Notes: a model not told the origin generated them from the letters alone. A stretch of DNA of 15,546 bases from CANCDA01 sp043757205 (GCA_043757205.1 JAYVPU010000270.1:1-15546), one strand, 5' to 3'. Positions 1 to 6,837 are shown, counted from the first letter of the stretch. Numbers and translations are program-made.

Positions 1-2
1 GG

Positions 3-98
3 GGGGGGCACAACGAACGACCGATGGAAGGCCTGCGAGGATTTGCTGTCTTGCTTGTTTTTCTGGTCCATTACGTGACCTTGGTGTTGACGAAGTAA
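3..98 (+). pseudogene. N-terminal fragment of an acyltransferase-3 family protein, cut short
   Basis: Read from base 3 (ATG at 24), this frame gives residues NERPMEGLRGFAVLLVFLVH and then HYVTLVLTK and a TAA at 96-98. The EGLRGFAVLLVFLVH stretch is the hallmark N-terminal membrane segment of OafA/NodX-type acyltransferase-3 proteins, which are normally about 350 residues or more and go on to a VDLFFVLSGYL-like segment. No such continuation is seen in any plus frame before the end of purH at 201, so the homology stops near base 85. The true start may lie left of the window. It could be a decayed remnant, a rearrangement junction, or an assembly artefact, since it begins in a run of eight G. 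On the minus strand the same bases could begin a different open frame (ATG at 71-69), which I find less convincing. Confidence 0.5.
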
Positions 99-200
99 CG
101 CTCGATCATCCAGAACAACCGCCCGCGAGCGTGGGCCGGAGAACGGATGCCCGGGCCGCCTGCCCTGCCCACCCCTTGGAGCAAGACAGGGCAAAAGAAC

Positions 201-1799
201 TCAGTGGCGAAAGTGACGCACGCCGCTGAACACCATCGCCACCCCACGCTCATCCGCAGCGGCGATGACTTCACCGTCGCGCATCGAGCCGCCGGGCTGG
301 ATGATGCTGGTGGCGCCTGCGTCCGCCACCACGTCCAGGCCGTCGCGGAAGGGGAAGAATGCGTCGCTGGCCACGGCCGTGTCGGCCAGGCTCAGGCCTG
401 CGTGCTGGGCTTTGATGCTGGCAATGCGGGCGGAGTCGAGGCGGCTCATTTGGCCTGCGCCCACGCCCATGGTCATCCCGTCTTTGCAGAACACGATGGC
501 GTTGCTCTTGACGTATTTGGCCACTTTCCAGGCAAACAGTAGGTCTTGCAGTTGCTGCGGCGTCGGCTGCACTTTGCTGACCACCCTCAGATCGGCCAGG
601 GTGATTTCGTGGTTGTCGGCGGTCTGCATGAGCAGGCCCGAGCCGATGCGCTTGATGTCCACCGCGTTGCGGCCCTGGTCCCAGGCTGTTGTGCCGCCCT
701 TGGGTAGGTCGATCTGGAGCAGGCGCACATTGGCCTTGGCCTTGAAGACGGCCAGCGCCTCGGGCGTGAAGGCGGGGGCCATCAGCACTTCGACAAACTG
801 CTTCGAAATTTGTAGCGCCCCACGCTCATCCAGCGAGACGTTCAGGGCAATGATGCCGCCGAAAGCCGAGGTAGGGTCGGTCTGGAAGGCTTTGCTGTAG
901 GCCGTCAGGGCGTCGGTGCCCACGGCCACGCCGCAGGGGTTGGCGTGCTTGACGATGACACACGCAGGCACATTAAAGCTCTTGACGCACTCCCACGCCG
1001 CATCGGCGTCGGCGATGTTGTTGTAGCTGAGTTCTTTGCCTTGAAGCTGGGTGGCGGTGACCAGTGAGCCGGGGGCGGGATACAAATCACGATAGAAGGC
1101 CGCCTGCTGGTGTGGGTTTTCGCCGTAGCGCAGGTCTTGCAGCTTGATGAAACGGCCATTGGCCTGACCCGCAAAGAGCTGCGCTGGCGGCACGTAGCCC
1201 GGACCATCTTGGGTTTCGTCAAAGTCCAGACGCGACAGGTAGTCGCTGATGGCACCGTCGTACTGGCTGATGCGGTTGAACGCCGCCACGCTTAAGCCAA
1301 AGCGCGTCTTGTCGGTGAGCTTGCCTGCGGCCTTGAGCTCGGCCAGCACGCCCGCGTACTGCGAAGCGTCGGTCAGCACGCCCACGTCCTTCCAGTTCTT
1401 GGCCGCGCTGCGCACCATGGCCGGGCCGCCGATGTCGATGTTCTCGATGGCGTCTTCCAGCGTGCAGCCGGGTTGGGCCACCGTGGCCTCAAACGGGTAG
1501 AGGTTGACCACCAGCAGGTCAATGGTGTCAATGCCGTGAACTTTAAGCGCAGCCATGTGCTCGGGCACGGCGCGGCGGGCCAGCAGGCCGCCGTGCACTT
1601 TGGGATGCAGGGTTTTGACGCGTCCATCCAGCATCTCGGGAAAGGCGGTGACTTCGGCCACTTCGGTCACGGGCAGGCCTTGTTCGGCCAGCAGCTTGGC
1701 AGTGCCGCCGGTGGAAATAAGTTTGATACCCAGGGCGTGCAGGGCGCGGGCGAAATCAACAATGCCGGTTTTGTCGGAGACGGAGAGGAGTGCGTTCAT
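201..1799 (-). CDS. purH: Bifunctional AICAR formyltransferase / IMP cyclohydrolase
   Basis: PurH carries out the last two steps of de novo purine synthesis in the cytoplasm: formylation of AICAR with 10-formyl-tetrahydrofolate, then ring closure to IMP. The 532-residue length fits the family (about 530). The N-terminal cyclohydrolase domain opens with ALLSVSDKTGI and has the STGGTAKLL phosphate-binding stretch. The transformylase domain carries RYGENPHQ and the catalytic Lys-His pair in VKHANPCG (about K284/H285), and the protein ends in the typical GVRHFRH. I chose the ATG at 1799; an in-frame TTG nine bases upstream is possible, and neither has a clear Shine-Dalgarno. It lies downstream of dusB and fis on the same strand, 68 bases after fis, and that gap is almost filled by a dispersed palindromic repeat, so the purH leader contains this element. 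Confidence 0.97.
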   Translation of the reverse strand: MNALLSVSDKTGIVDFARALHALGIKLISTGGTAKLLAEQGLPVTEVAEVTAFPEMLDGRVKTLHPKVHGGLLARRAVPEHMAALKVHGIDTIDLLVVNLYPFEATVAQPGCTLEDAIENIDIGGPAMVRSAAKNWKDVGVLTDASQYAGVLAELKAAGKLTDKTRFGLSVAAFNRISQYDGAISDYLSRLDFDETQDGPGYVPPAQLFAGQANGRFIKLQDLRYGENPHQQAAFYRDLYPAPGSLVTATQLQGKELSYNNIADADAAWECVKSFNVPACVIVKHANPCGVAVGTDALTAYSKAFQTDPTSAFGGIIALNVSLDERGALQISKQFVEVLMAPAFTPEALAVFKAKANVRLLQIDLPKGGTTAWDQGRNAVDIKRIGSGLLMQTADNHEITLADLRVVSKVQPTPQQLQDLLFAWKVAKYVKSNAIVFCKDGMTMGVGAGQMSRLDSARIASIKAQHAGLSLADTAVASDAFFPFRDGLDVVADAGATSIIQPGGSMRDGEVIAAADERGVAMVFSGVRHFRH

Positions 1800-1800
1800 A

Positions 1801-1862
1801 TTTTTCAATCAGTTGAGGACAGAGCTGGCTCGCTGCGCGTAGCTGCGGTCTGTCCCACAAGG
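1801..1862 (-). repeat. Dispersed leader palindrome, copy 1 (purH leader)
   Basis: This element fills the gap between the fis stop and the purH start. It has a perfect 7-base inverted repeat (GGACAGA at 1817-1823 and TCTGTCC at 1849-1855) around a 25-base centre that holds a smaller near-palindrome (GCTGCGCGTAGC). On the minus strand it matches copy 3 (14466-14527) at about three quarters of positions by eye, with exact shared blocks TACGCGCAGCGA and TGTCCTCAACTGATT. It ends in an A-rich run directly before the purH start codon. RNA from it could form a hairpin just upstream of purH, but no poly-U tract follows, so it is not a standard intrinsic terminator. Confidence 0.7.
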
Positions 1863-1867
1863 TTTCA

Positions 1868-2104
1868 TTATTTGATTAATTTGTGTTCAAGGAGTTTTTT
1901 GCGCAGCGTGTTCCGGTTCAGGCCCAGCCACTGCGCGGCACGCGACTGGTTCTGGTCGGCTTGCAACATCACCACTTCCAGCAAGGGCTTTTCGACCACG
2001 CGCACCAGCATGTCGTACATGCCATCGGGCTCACTGCCGCACAGGTCGGTGAAGTAACCCTGCAAACTGATTCTCACGCTTTCTTCTATGTGTTTTTTGC
2101 TCAT
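1868..2104 (-). CDS. fis: Fis family DNA-binding protein
   Basis: This is a small nucleoid protein of 78 residues that binds and bends DNA as a homodimer. The C-terminal helix-turn-helix is clear (QSRAAQWLGLNRNTLRKKL, about residues 53-71), preceded by the dimer helices with YDMLVRVVEKPLLEVVM. E. coli Fis has 98 residues; this one lacks much of the N-terminal arm that in enteric Fis contacts DNA invertases, as is usual in betaproteobacteria. Its ATG at 2104 overlaps the dusB stop in the sequence ATGA, a sign of translational coupling in the conserved dusB-fis arrangement. Confidence 0.93.
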   Translation of the reverse strand: MSKKHIEESVRISLQGYFTDLCGSEPDGMYDMLVRVVEKPLLEVVMLQADQNQSRAAQWLGLNRNTLRKKLLEHKLIK

Positions 2105-3153
2105 TCTGAAAACTCCATACGTTCGTCTCTCTCGTTTTGTTTTTTGTCAGGCGTGGCACTGGGCATGCGGTCCGTGGCAACTCCCAGTTCATCAAAAAAT
2201 TCAGCCACGGCGCTCAACTGTGCCTGGCTGTCTTCCAGCGCATTCATGCGTGCACGAAACAGCTCGCCGCCGGGCAGCGTCTTGACATACCAGCCAATGT
2301 GTTTGCGCGCCGTGCGCACGCCGCTGTACTCACCGTACAAGGTGTAGTGGTCCACCAGATGATCCAGCAACAAGCGTTTGACTTCGGCCACCAAGGGCGG
2401 GGCCAGGTGCGTGCCGGTGGCCAAAAAATGCGCCATCTCACGGAAGATCCAAGGCCGCCCTTGTGCAGCGCGGCCCACCATGACGGCATCGGCTTTTGTG
2501 CAGGCCAAGACGTCGCGCGCTTTCTCAGGGCTGGTGATGTCGCCATTGGCCACCACAGGGATGCGCAGAGCCGCTTTAACGGCGGCAATGGTGTCGTACT
2601 CGGCATGGCCGCTATAGCCCTGCTCACGCGTTCGGCCATGCACAGTGACCATCTGCACGCCCGCACGTTCTGCGGCACGGGCCAACACCACGGCATTCTT
2701 CTCAGACTGGCACCAGCCGGTGCGCATCTTGAGCGTCACCGGTACCTTATGCGGCGCGCAAGCGGCCACCACGGCCTCCACAATCTGCAAGGCCAGCGCC
2801 TCATCCTGCATCAGAGCCGAGCCCGCCCACTTGTTGCACACCTTCTTGGCCGGGCAGCCCATGTTGATGTCGATGATCTGCGCGCCCCGATCGATGTTGT
2901 AGGCCGCAGCCTCGGCCATCATGGGTGCATCGGTGCCGGCAATCTGCACGGCGATGGGCCCCACTTCACCTTCGTGATTAGCGCGTCGCGAGGTCTTGAG
3001 CGTGTGCCACAAATCGCGGCGCGAAGTGACCATCTCACTCACCGCATAGCCCGCGCCCAGGGTCTTGCACAGTTGCCGGAAAGGCCGATCCGTGACACCC
3101 GCCATCGGGGCCACGAAAAGCGTGTTGGGCAGCGTGAAAGGGCCGATGTTCAT
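2101..3153 (-). CDS. dusB: tRNA-dihydrouridine synthase B
   Basis: This FMN-dependent enzyme reduces uridine to dihydrouridine in the D-loop of tRNA, using NADPH. It is 350 residues long (E. coli DusB 321). The FMN TIM barrel starts with PMAGVTDRPFRQLC, and the catalytic cysteine is in NMGCPAKKV at C100, the position known in E. coli DusB. Further marks are GRTREQGYSG, VVANGDI and the phosphate-binding GRAAQGRPWIF. The C-terminal tail runs some 30 residues longer than in enteric DusB and is charged (KKQNERDER). The assignment to DusB rather than DusA or DusC rests on the motifs and on the overlap with fis. On the minus strand a TAGAAT hexamer (3166-3171) lies 12 bases before the ATG, so the leader may be very short. 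Confidence 0.95.
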   Translation of the reverse strand: MNIGPFTLPNTLFVAPMAGVTDRPFRQLCKTLGAGYAVSEMVTSRRDLWHTLKTSRRANHEGEVGPIAVQIAGTDAPMMAEAAAYNIDRGAQIIDINMGCPAKKVCNKWAGSALMQDEALALQIVEAVVAACAPHKVPVTLKMRTGWCQSEKNAVVLARAAERAGVQMVTVHGRTREQGYSGHAEYDTIAAVKAALRIPVVANGDITSPEKARDVLACTKADAVMVGRAAQGRPWIFREMAHFLATGTHLAPPLVAEVKRLLLDHLVDHYTLYGEYSGVRTARKHIGWYVKTLPGGELFRARMNALEDSQAQLSAVAEFFDELGVATDRMPSATPDKKQNERDERMEFSE

Positions 3154-3218
3154 AGTCAGACGGTGATTCTAACTGCCCAAAATTTCAGCAATTGGAATCG
3201 GGTGTAAGTCCTGACTGG

Positions 3219-3237
3219 ATTCCCGCCTTCGCGGGAA
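3219..3237. repeat. REP-like hairpin in the dusB/yqaA spacer
   Basis: The arms TTCCCGC (3220-3226) and GCGGGAA (3231-3237) form a perfect 7-base-pair stem around the loop CTTC, preceded by TGGA. This closely resembles the short GC-rich palindromes, written TGGATTCCCGCCTTCGCGGGAA, that are scattered between genes in many proteobacteria. Only one full copy is present here. It lies between two divergent genes, so it is not placed as a terminator for either. Confidence 0.65.
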
Positions 3238-3243
3238 AGACCA

Positions 3244-3272
3244 TTCGCAAAGCACACGAAAGTTTTTATACT
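3244..3272 (+). promoter_or_regulatory. Candidate sigma-70 promoter of yqaA
   Basis: A TATACT -10 hexamer (3267-3272) lies 17 bases after TTCGCA (3244-3249), which matches four of six positions of the -35 consensus. Transcription would begin near 3279, only about four bases before the yqaA ATG at 3283, and no Shine-Dalgarno is present. This suggests an almost leaderless mRNA. Confidence 0.45.
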
Positions 3273-3282
3273 GAGCTGATCT

Positions 3283-3765
3283 ATGGAAACTTGGTTGAAC
3301 CCGCTGCTCGCCCTACTGGCTCTGCCCGAGTACGGCTTGAGCACGCTGTTTGTCATCGCCTTCGTCTCTGCCACGCTCTTGCCCCTGGGTTCCGAACCCG
3401 CGCTGTTTGGCCTGCTCAAGCTCAACCCTGATTTATTTTGGCCCGCGATTTTGGTGGCCACGGCGGGCAACACCCTGGGTGGCGGCTTGAGCTGGTGGAT
3501 GGGTTTGGCCTCTCACCGCATCCTGGAAAAACACCGCCACTCCAGCATCCACCTCAAGGCACTGGACTGGCTGGAACGCATCGGCCCCAAGGCTTGCCTG
3601 CTGAGCTGGCTGCCCATCATCGGCGACCCACTGTGCGCCGTGGCGGGCTGGCTCAAGCTGCCGTTCTGGCCCTGTCTGCTCTACATGGCCATCGGCAAGC
3701 TGGCGCGCTACCTCACCATGACGGTGGCCTTGCTGTGGTTGTTTCCCGGCGGATTTAAATTTTGA
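3283..3765 (+). CDS. YqaA family membrane protein (VTT / SNARE-associated domain)
   Basis: This is an inner-membrane protein of 160 residues, about the length of E. coli YqaA (142). It has hydrophobic segments at roughly residues 8-35, 45-68, 98-120 and 128-152. The segment with LLPLGSEPALFGLL followed by GNTLGGGLSWWMG, and later LLSWLPIIGDPLCAVAGWLK, fits the VTT fold of the DedA/YqaA group. Some DedA-type proteins are linked to lipid carrier flipping or membrane homeostasis; the specific role of YqaA-type proteins is not settled and I do not assign one. The gene stands alone, divergent from dusB and convergent with ychF (12 bases between stops). The ATG at 3283 follows the TATACT hexamer closely. 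Confidence 0.85.
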   Translation: METWLNPLLALLALPEYGLSTLFVIAFVSATLLPLGSEPALFGLLKLNPDLFWPAILVATAGNTLGGGLSWWMGLASHRILEKHRHSSIHLKALDWLERIGPKACLLSWLPIIGDPLCAVAGWLKLPFWPCLLYMAIGKLARYLTMTVALLWLFPGGFKF

Positions 3766-3777
3766 GCAACGCCGCTT

Positions 3778-4869
3778 TCAAGAGCTGAACAAGAAGTTCA
3801 TCACATCGCCGTCCTTGACGACGTACTCCTTGCCTTCCGAGCGCATCTTGCCCGCGTCCTTTGAGCCCTGCTCACCTTTGTAGGTGATGTAGTCATCAAA
3901 AGCGATGGTCTGGGCGCGGATGTAGCCCTTCTCAAAATCAGTGTGGATCACACCCGCCGCCTGCGGCCCAGTGTCACCCACATGGATCGTCCAGGCGCGC
4001 ACTTCTTTCACGCCTGCGGTGAAATAGGTTTGCAAGCCCAGCAGCTTGAAGGCCGCGCGAATCAGGCGGTTCAGCCCCGGCTCCGTCTGGCCCAGTTCTT
4101 CCAAAAACATCTGACGATCTTCATCGCTCATCTCGGCCATTTCCGCCTCCATCTGGGCGCTGATGGCGACCACGGGGGAGTTCTGTTTCGCCGCGAACTC
4201 TTTCAAACGATCCAGCAGCGGGTTGTTGTCAAACCCGGTTTCGCTCACGTTGGCCACAAACATGGCGGGCTTGGCGGTGATCAGGAAAAACTGTTGCAGC
4301 AAAGGCAGCTCTTCTTTGCTGAAATCAAGCGTGCGCACCGGCTTGGCTTCGTTCAAGGCGGCTTGGCATTTCTCCAAAATCGCCACCAGCTTGATCGACT
4401 CTTTGTCGCCCGAACGCGCCGTTTTGGTGACCCGGTGCAGGGCTTTCTCCACCGCACTCAGATCCGCCAGACACAGCTCGGTCTGGATCACTTCGATGTC
4501 CGAAATCGGATCAACCTTGCCCGCGACGTGAATCACGTTGTCGTCTTCAAAACAGCGCACCACGTTCACGATGGCATCGGTCTCCCGGATGTGGGCCAAA
4601 AACTTATTGCCCAAGCCCTCGCCCGTGCTGGCCCCCGCCACCAGACCGGCAATGTCCACAAACTCCACAATCGCCGGCACGATGCGCTCAGGCGTGATGA
4701 TGGCGGCCAACTGCTGCAAGCGCGGATCGGGCACCTCGACAATGCCCACGTTGGGCTCAATGGTACAAAAGGGGTAGTTTTCCGCTGCAATGCCGGCTTT
4801 GGTTAGGGCGTTGAACAGGGTGGATTTACCGACATTGGGCAGGCCGACGATGCCGCACTTCAAACTCAT
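3778..4869 (-). CDS. ychF: Redox-regulated ATPase YchF (Obg-like, OLA1 type)
   Basis: YchF is a cytoplasmic P-loop protein of the Obg group that hydrolyses ATP rather than GTP, associates with ribosomes and affects stress responses. The 363-residue length is exactly typical. Walker A is GLPNVGKST (9-17), switch II is DIAGLVAGAS, and the G4 position reads NVSE (207-210) instead of NKxD, as expected for ATP preference. The central part is helical, and a C-terminal TGS domain covers about 278-360 with DYITYKGEQGSKDAGKMRSE. The start at 4869 is chosen because AAGGA (4876-4880 on the minus strand) lies six bases upstream. A longer reading from 4929 would add 20 unlikely residues. It is the last gene of a leftward run after the amidohydrolase (69-base gap). 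Confidence 0.97.
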   Translation of the reverse strand: MSLKCGIVGLPNVGKSTLFNALTKAGIAAENYPFCTIEPNVGIVEVPDPRLQQLAAIITPERIVPAIVEFVDIAGLVAGASTGEGLGNKFLAHIRETDAIVNVVRCFEDDNVIHVAGKVDPISDIEVIQTELCLADLSAVEKALHRVTKTARSGDKESIKLVAILEKCQAALNEAKPVRTLDFSKEELPLLQQFFLITAKPAMFVANVSETGFDNNPLLDRLKEFAAKQNSPVVAISAQMEAEMAEMSDEDRQMFLEELGQTEPGLNRLIRAAFKLLGLQTYFTAGVKEVRAWTIHVGDTGPQAAGVIHTDFEKGYIRAQTIAFDDYITYKGEQGSKDAGKMRSEGKEYVVKDGDVMNFLFSS

Positions 4870-4938
4870 GGGGATTCCTTCATGGGGGAGGCCGGGATTG
4901 TAGTCTGCACCTCTTTCCTCGCCCTTCAACCCCTGACA

Positions 4939-5784
4939 TCAAACCCCACCGGGCCGGTACAGGCTGACGGCATTGCTCCAAAACACCTGGCGTGCCAAGG
5001 ACTTGCCCAGCACGTTTTCAACCAAGGTCATATCCTCGGCCATGAACGGGCGCTTGGCGCGGGTCGATGGCAGATCGGTGCCGAACATCAAGGCCTTGGG
5101 GTTTCGCGCCGCAATGCGCTCGATGGCTTTGGCCACATCCATGCTGACTCGCCCGAACCCGGTGGCTTTGATGCGCGCACCCGCGTCCACCAAATCCAGC
5201 ACCACGGGCAGCCCGGCCTCGGTCATGCCCAGATGGTCGATCACGATTTGAGGCAGTTTGGACAGCTTGGCAACGTGAGGGCGCAGCGCCGCAGCGTCGG
5301 CATAAATTTCGGCGTGCCAACGACCCACTGCGTTTGTGCGGTTGGCCAAGGCCACGATGTCGTCCACAGTGTCGATACGGCCACGGAAAATATTAAAGCG
5401 CAAGGCGCGCGCACCGATGGCAGCCAGGTCGGCAATTTCAGCGTCGCTCACATCCGGGGGCACCTGCGTCACCCCAACCCAGCGCGGCCCCAGTTGCGGC
5501 AGCAGCGCACGCAAGTAGCTTTGGTCATAACCATGAAACGAGCCCGACACGATGGCCCCGGCCGTGATGTTCAGTGGCCGGGTCTGTTTCTCGTACTCGC
5601 TCAAGGGAAAGGCATCCGGCGTGAAGCCTTGGTTCGCAATGATGGGGAAACGCGGGTCAATGATGTGGCAATGTGCGTCGAAAACATCTTCTGCTGCGCG
5701 GGTGGCAGCGCATCCAGCAGCCGCCAACGCAGCCAAACCACCTGCGCCGAACAAGAGCCGACGACGATCTAAATTCGCAACCAT
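4939..5784 (-). CDS. Exported amidohydrolase-2 family metal-dependent hydrolase
   Basis: This is a TIM-barrel hydrolase of 281 residues in the amidohydrolase-2 (PF04909) group that includes 2-pyrone-4,6-dicarboxylate lactonase. Metal-ligand positions are visible: HxH in FDAHCHIID (H38/H40), H184 in IVIDHLGM and D237 in FGTDLPS. The substrate is unknown. The N-terminus has a twin-arginine motif (DRRRLLFGAG) and a hydrophobic stretch ending in AAAGC (C25), so it is probably exported by Tat and may be a lipoprotein. That is unusual, because the lactonase relatives are cytoplasmic. The start at 5784 is set by AAGGAG (5790-5795) five bases upstream; a start at 5814 would bury the Tat signal. It follows the MOSC gene by 42 bases on the same strand and may be cotranscribed. 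Confidence 0.82.
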   Translation of the reverse strand: MVANLDRRRLLFGAGGLAALAAAGCAATRAAEDVFDAHCHIIDPRFPIIANQGFTPDAFPLSEYEKQTRPLNITAGAIVSGSFHGYDQSYLRALLPQLGPRWVGVTQVPPDVSDAEIADLAAIGARALRFNIFRGRIDTVDDIVALANRTNAVGRWHAEIYADAAALRPHVAKLSKLPQIVIDHLGMTEAGLPVVLDLVDAGARIKATGFGRVSMDVAKAIERIAARNPKALMFGTDLPSTRAKRPFMAEDMTLVENVLGKSLARQVFWSNAVSLYRPGGV

Positions 5785-5789
5785 GTTGT

Positions 5790-5795
5790 CTCCTT
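5790..5795 (-). promoter_or_regulatory. Shine-Dalgarno that fixes the amidohydrolase start
   Basis: On the minus strand AAGGAG is followed after five bases by the ATG at 5784. It places the twin-arginine motif at residues 7-9 and argues against the in-frame ATG at 5814. Confidence 0.75.
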
Positions 5796-5826
5796 GAATC
5801 AGGATGTATTTCACCGCGAGAACGTT

Positions 5827-6735
5827 CTACCCAAAATTGAAGTCCGCACTCACCGCTTGCCCGACCCGCAAGACCGTGTCCGCGCCCGCCAACACAATGG
5901 CATTCATGCCGAAAGTGACCTTGCCATCCAGCCGCGCATCTCGGCGGTAGCTTTGCAAAGTGTCACCCACTTCCGGGCTGCTCAAGGCCGTGGCGGGGTC
6001 GATATTGGGGATGGGGCAACGCGGGCAGGGCTTGACCGGCTTGAGCCGTGCCAAGCCTTCTTGCGTGTCAACATGCAAAGTGTCCAGCCGGTCTTCATCG
6101 TGCGCCTGCAAGCCCGCCAGCACGATGTTGGGGCGAAAGCGCTGCACCGCCACGGCGGCGTGCCCGGATGCCTGCAAACGCGTGTTGAACTCGTCCAGCG
6201 AGGCTTGGCCCAGCACCAGCACCGCAAAGCCATCGGAAAACTGATGGCTAGCCTCCACGCCACCCGTCCATTGCAGGCTGGAGAGCCGGGTTTGCTCCGG
6301 GTCAAAGCGCGTTAAGCGGTACTTGGCGGCTTGCGCAGTGGGCAAGCCCTGATCCGACAAAGACAAGAAATCGGTGAACCATTGCGCGGCGATGTCGCCC
6401 ATGTCGTAGGCCTTCACTTCGTCGTCCCACACCTTGACGCGCACCGGCTGCTCGACACCGTCAATGGCCAAGTGCAGCGCCAACATGCCGGGCGCGCGCA
6501 AGACCATCTCGGAATGTTTGAGCTGCGGCTGAATCAGCGCCATGCGGGGCTGCTCGCGCTGGGTGACAAACTCGCCGGCCTCGTCCACCACCATCCAGGC
6601 GCGGTCCAGGTCAAGCCCGGTTTCGGTCAACACGGACTCTTGCACCTCAATGCCTGCGCAGGACTTAACCGGGTATATCAATAAACGGGCAATGGTGGCC
6701 TGCACATCACGCGGAGTTGTCAAAGAATCACTCAC
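5827..6735 (-). CDS. MOSC domain protein (YcbX/mARC-like, without ferredoxin domain)
   Basis: This is a 302-residue protein with an N-terminal MOSC_N beta-barrel (LLIYPVKSCAGIEV near residues 17-30, then LDLDRAWMVVDE) and a C-terminal MOSC domain. The conserved cysteine region reads KPCPRCPIPNIDP, with C237 and C240. MOSC proteins bind the molybdenum cofactor, and YcbX and mARC reduce N-hydroxylated compounds. E. coli YcbX carries an extra C-terminal [2Fe-2S] ferredoxin domain that is absent here, so a separate electron donor would be needed. I take GTG at 6735 as start: the open frame runs on to 6969, but that extension is low-complexity, rich in Arg and Gln, and overlaps the divergent ubiH-like gene. 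It heads the leftward run MOSC, amidohydrolase, ychF. Confidence 0.87.
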   Translation of the reverse strand: MSDSLTTPRDVQATIARLLIYPVKSCAGIEVQESVLTETGLDLDRAWMVVDEAGEFVTQREQPRMALIQPQLKHSEMVLRAPGMLALHLAIDGVEQPVRVKVWDDEVKAYDMGDIAAQWFTDFLSLSDQGLPTAQAAKYRLTRFDPEQTRLSSLQWTGGVEASHQFSDGFAVLVLGQASLDEFNTRLQASGHAAVAVQRFRPNIVLAGLQAHDEDRLDTLHVDTQEGLARLKPVKPCPRCPIPNIDPATALSSPEVGDTLQSYRRDARLDGKVTFGMNAIVLAGADTVLRVGQAVSADFNFG

Positions 6736-6754
6736 AAAAGGCTTTCTATTTACT

Positions 6755-6796
6755 TTGCGGGACAGACCTCTCGCTCTGCCCCCAACTGTTGAAGGG
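6755..6796 (+). repeat. Dispersed leader palindrome, copy 2 (shortened)
   Basis: GGGACAGA (6759-6766) and TCTGCCCC (6775-6782) form an 8-base stem with one mismatch around an 8-base loop. The left end TTGCGGGACAGACC matches copy 1 at 13 of 14 positions. The right end GCTCTGCCCCCAACTGTTGAA matches copy 1 at most positions. It lacks the roughly 20-base centre of copies 1 and 3. It sits between the divergent MOSC and UbiH-type genes, 20 bases from one start and about 42 from the other. Confidence 0.5.
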
Positions 6797-6824
6797 GAAT
6801 CAAGCCGCATTCTGCCCTGCCTTC

Positions 6825-6830
6825 TACAAT
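6825..6830 (+). promoter_or_regulatory. Candidate -10 element of the UbiH-type gene
   Basis: TACAAT ends seven bases before the ATG at 6838, so transcription would start at or just before the start codon. No Shine-Dalgarno lies between them, and no good -35 hexamer is seen. This is suggestive of a leaderless mRNA only. Confidence 0.4.
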
Positions 6831-6837
6831 CGACACC

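Noticed and set aside
100..200. GC-rich stretch downstream of purH as an intrinsic terminator
   Set aside because: GGCC palindromes are present but no stable stem followed by a U-run on the minus strand.
71..274. Minus-strand frame ending in IERYFVNTKVT, followed by an ATG overlapping its stop (TAATG)
   Set aside because: It overlaps the purH 3' end in another frame, has no recognisable domain, and the next frame runs off the window after about 20 codons. The plus-strand acyltransferase reading fits better.
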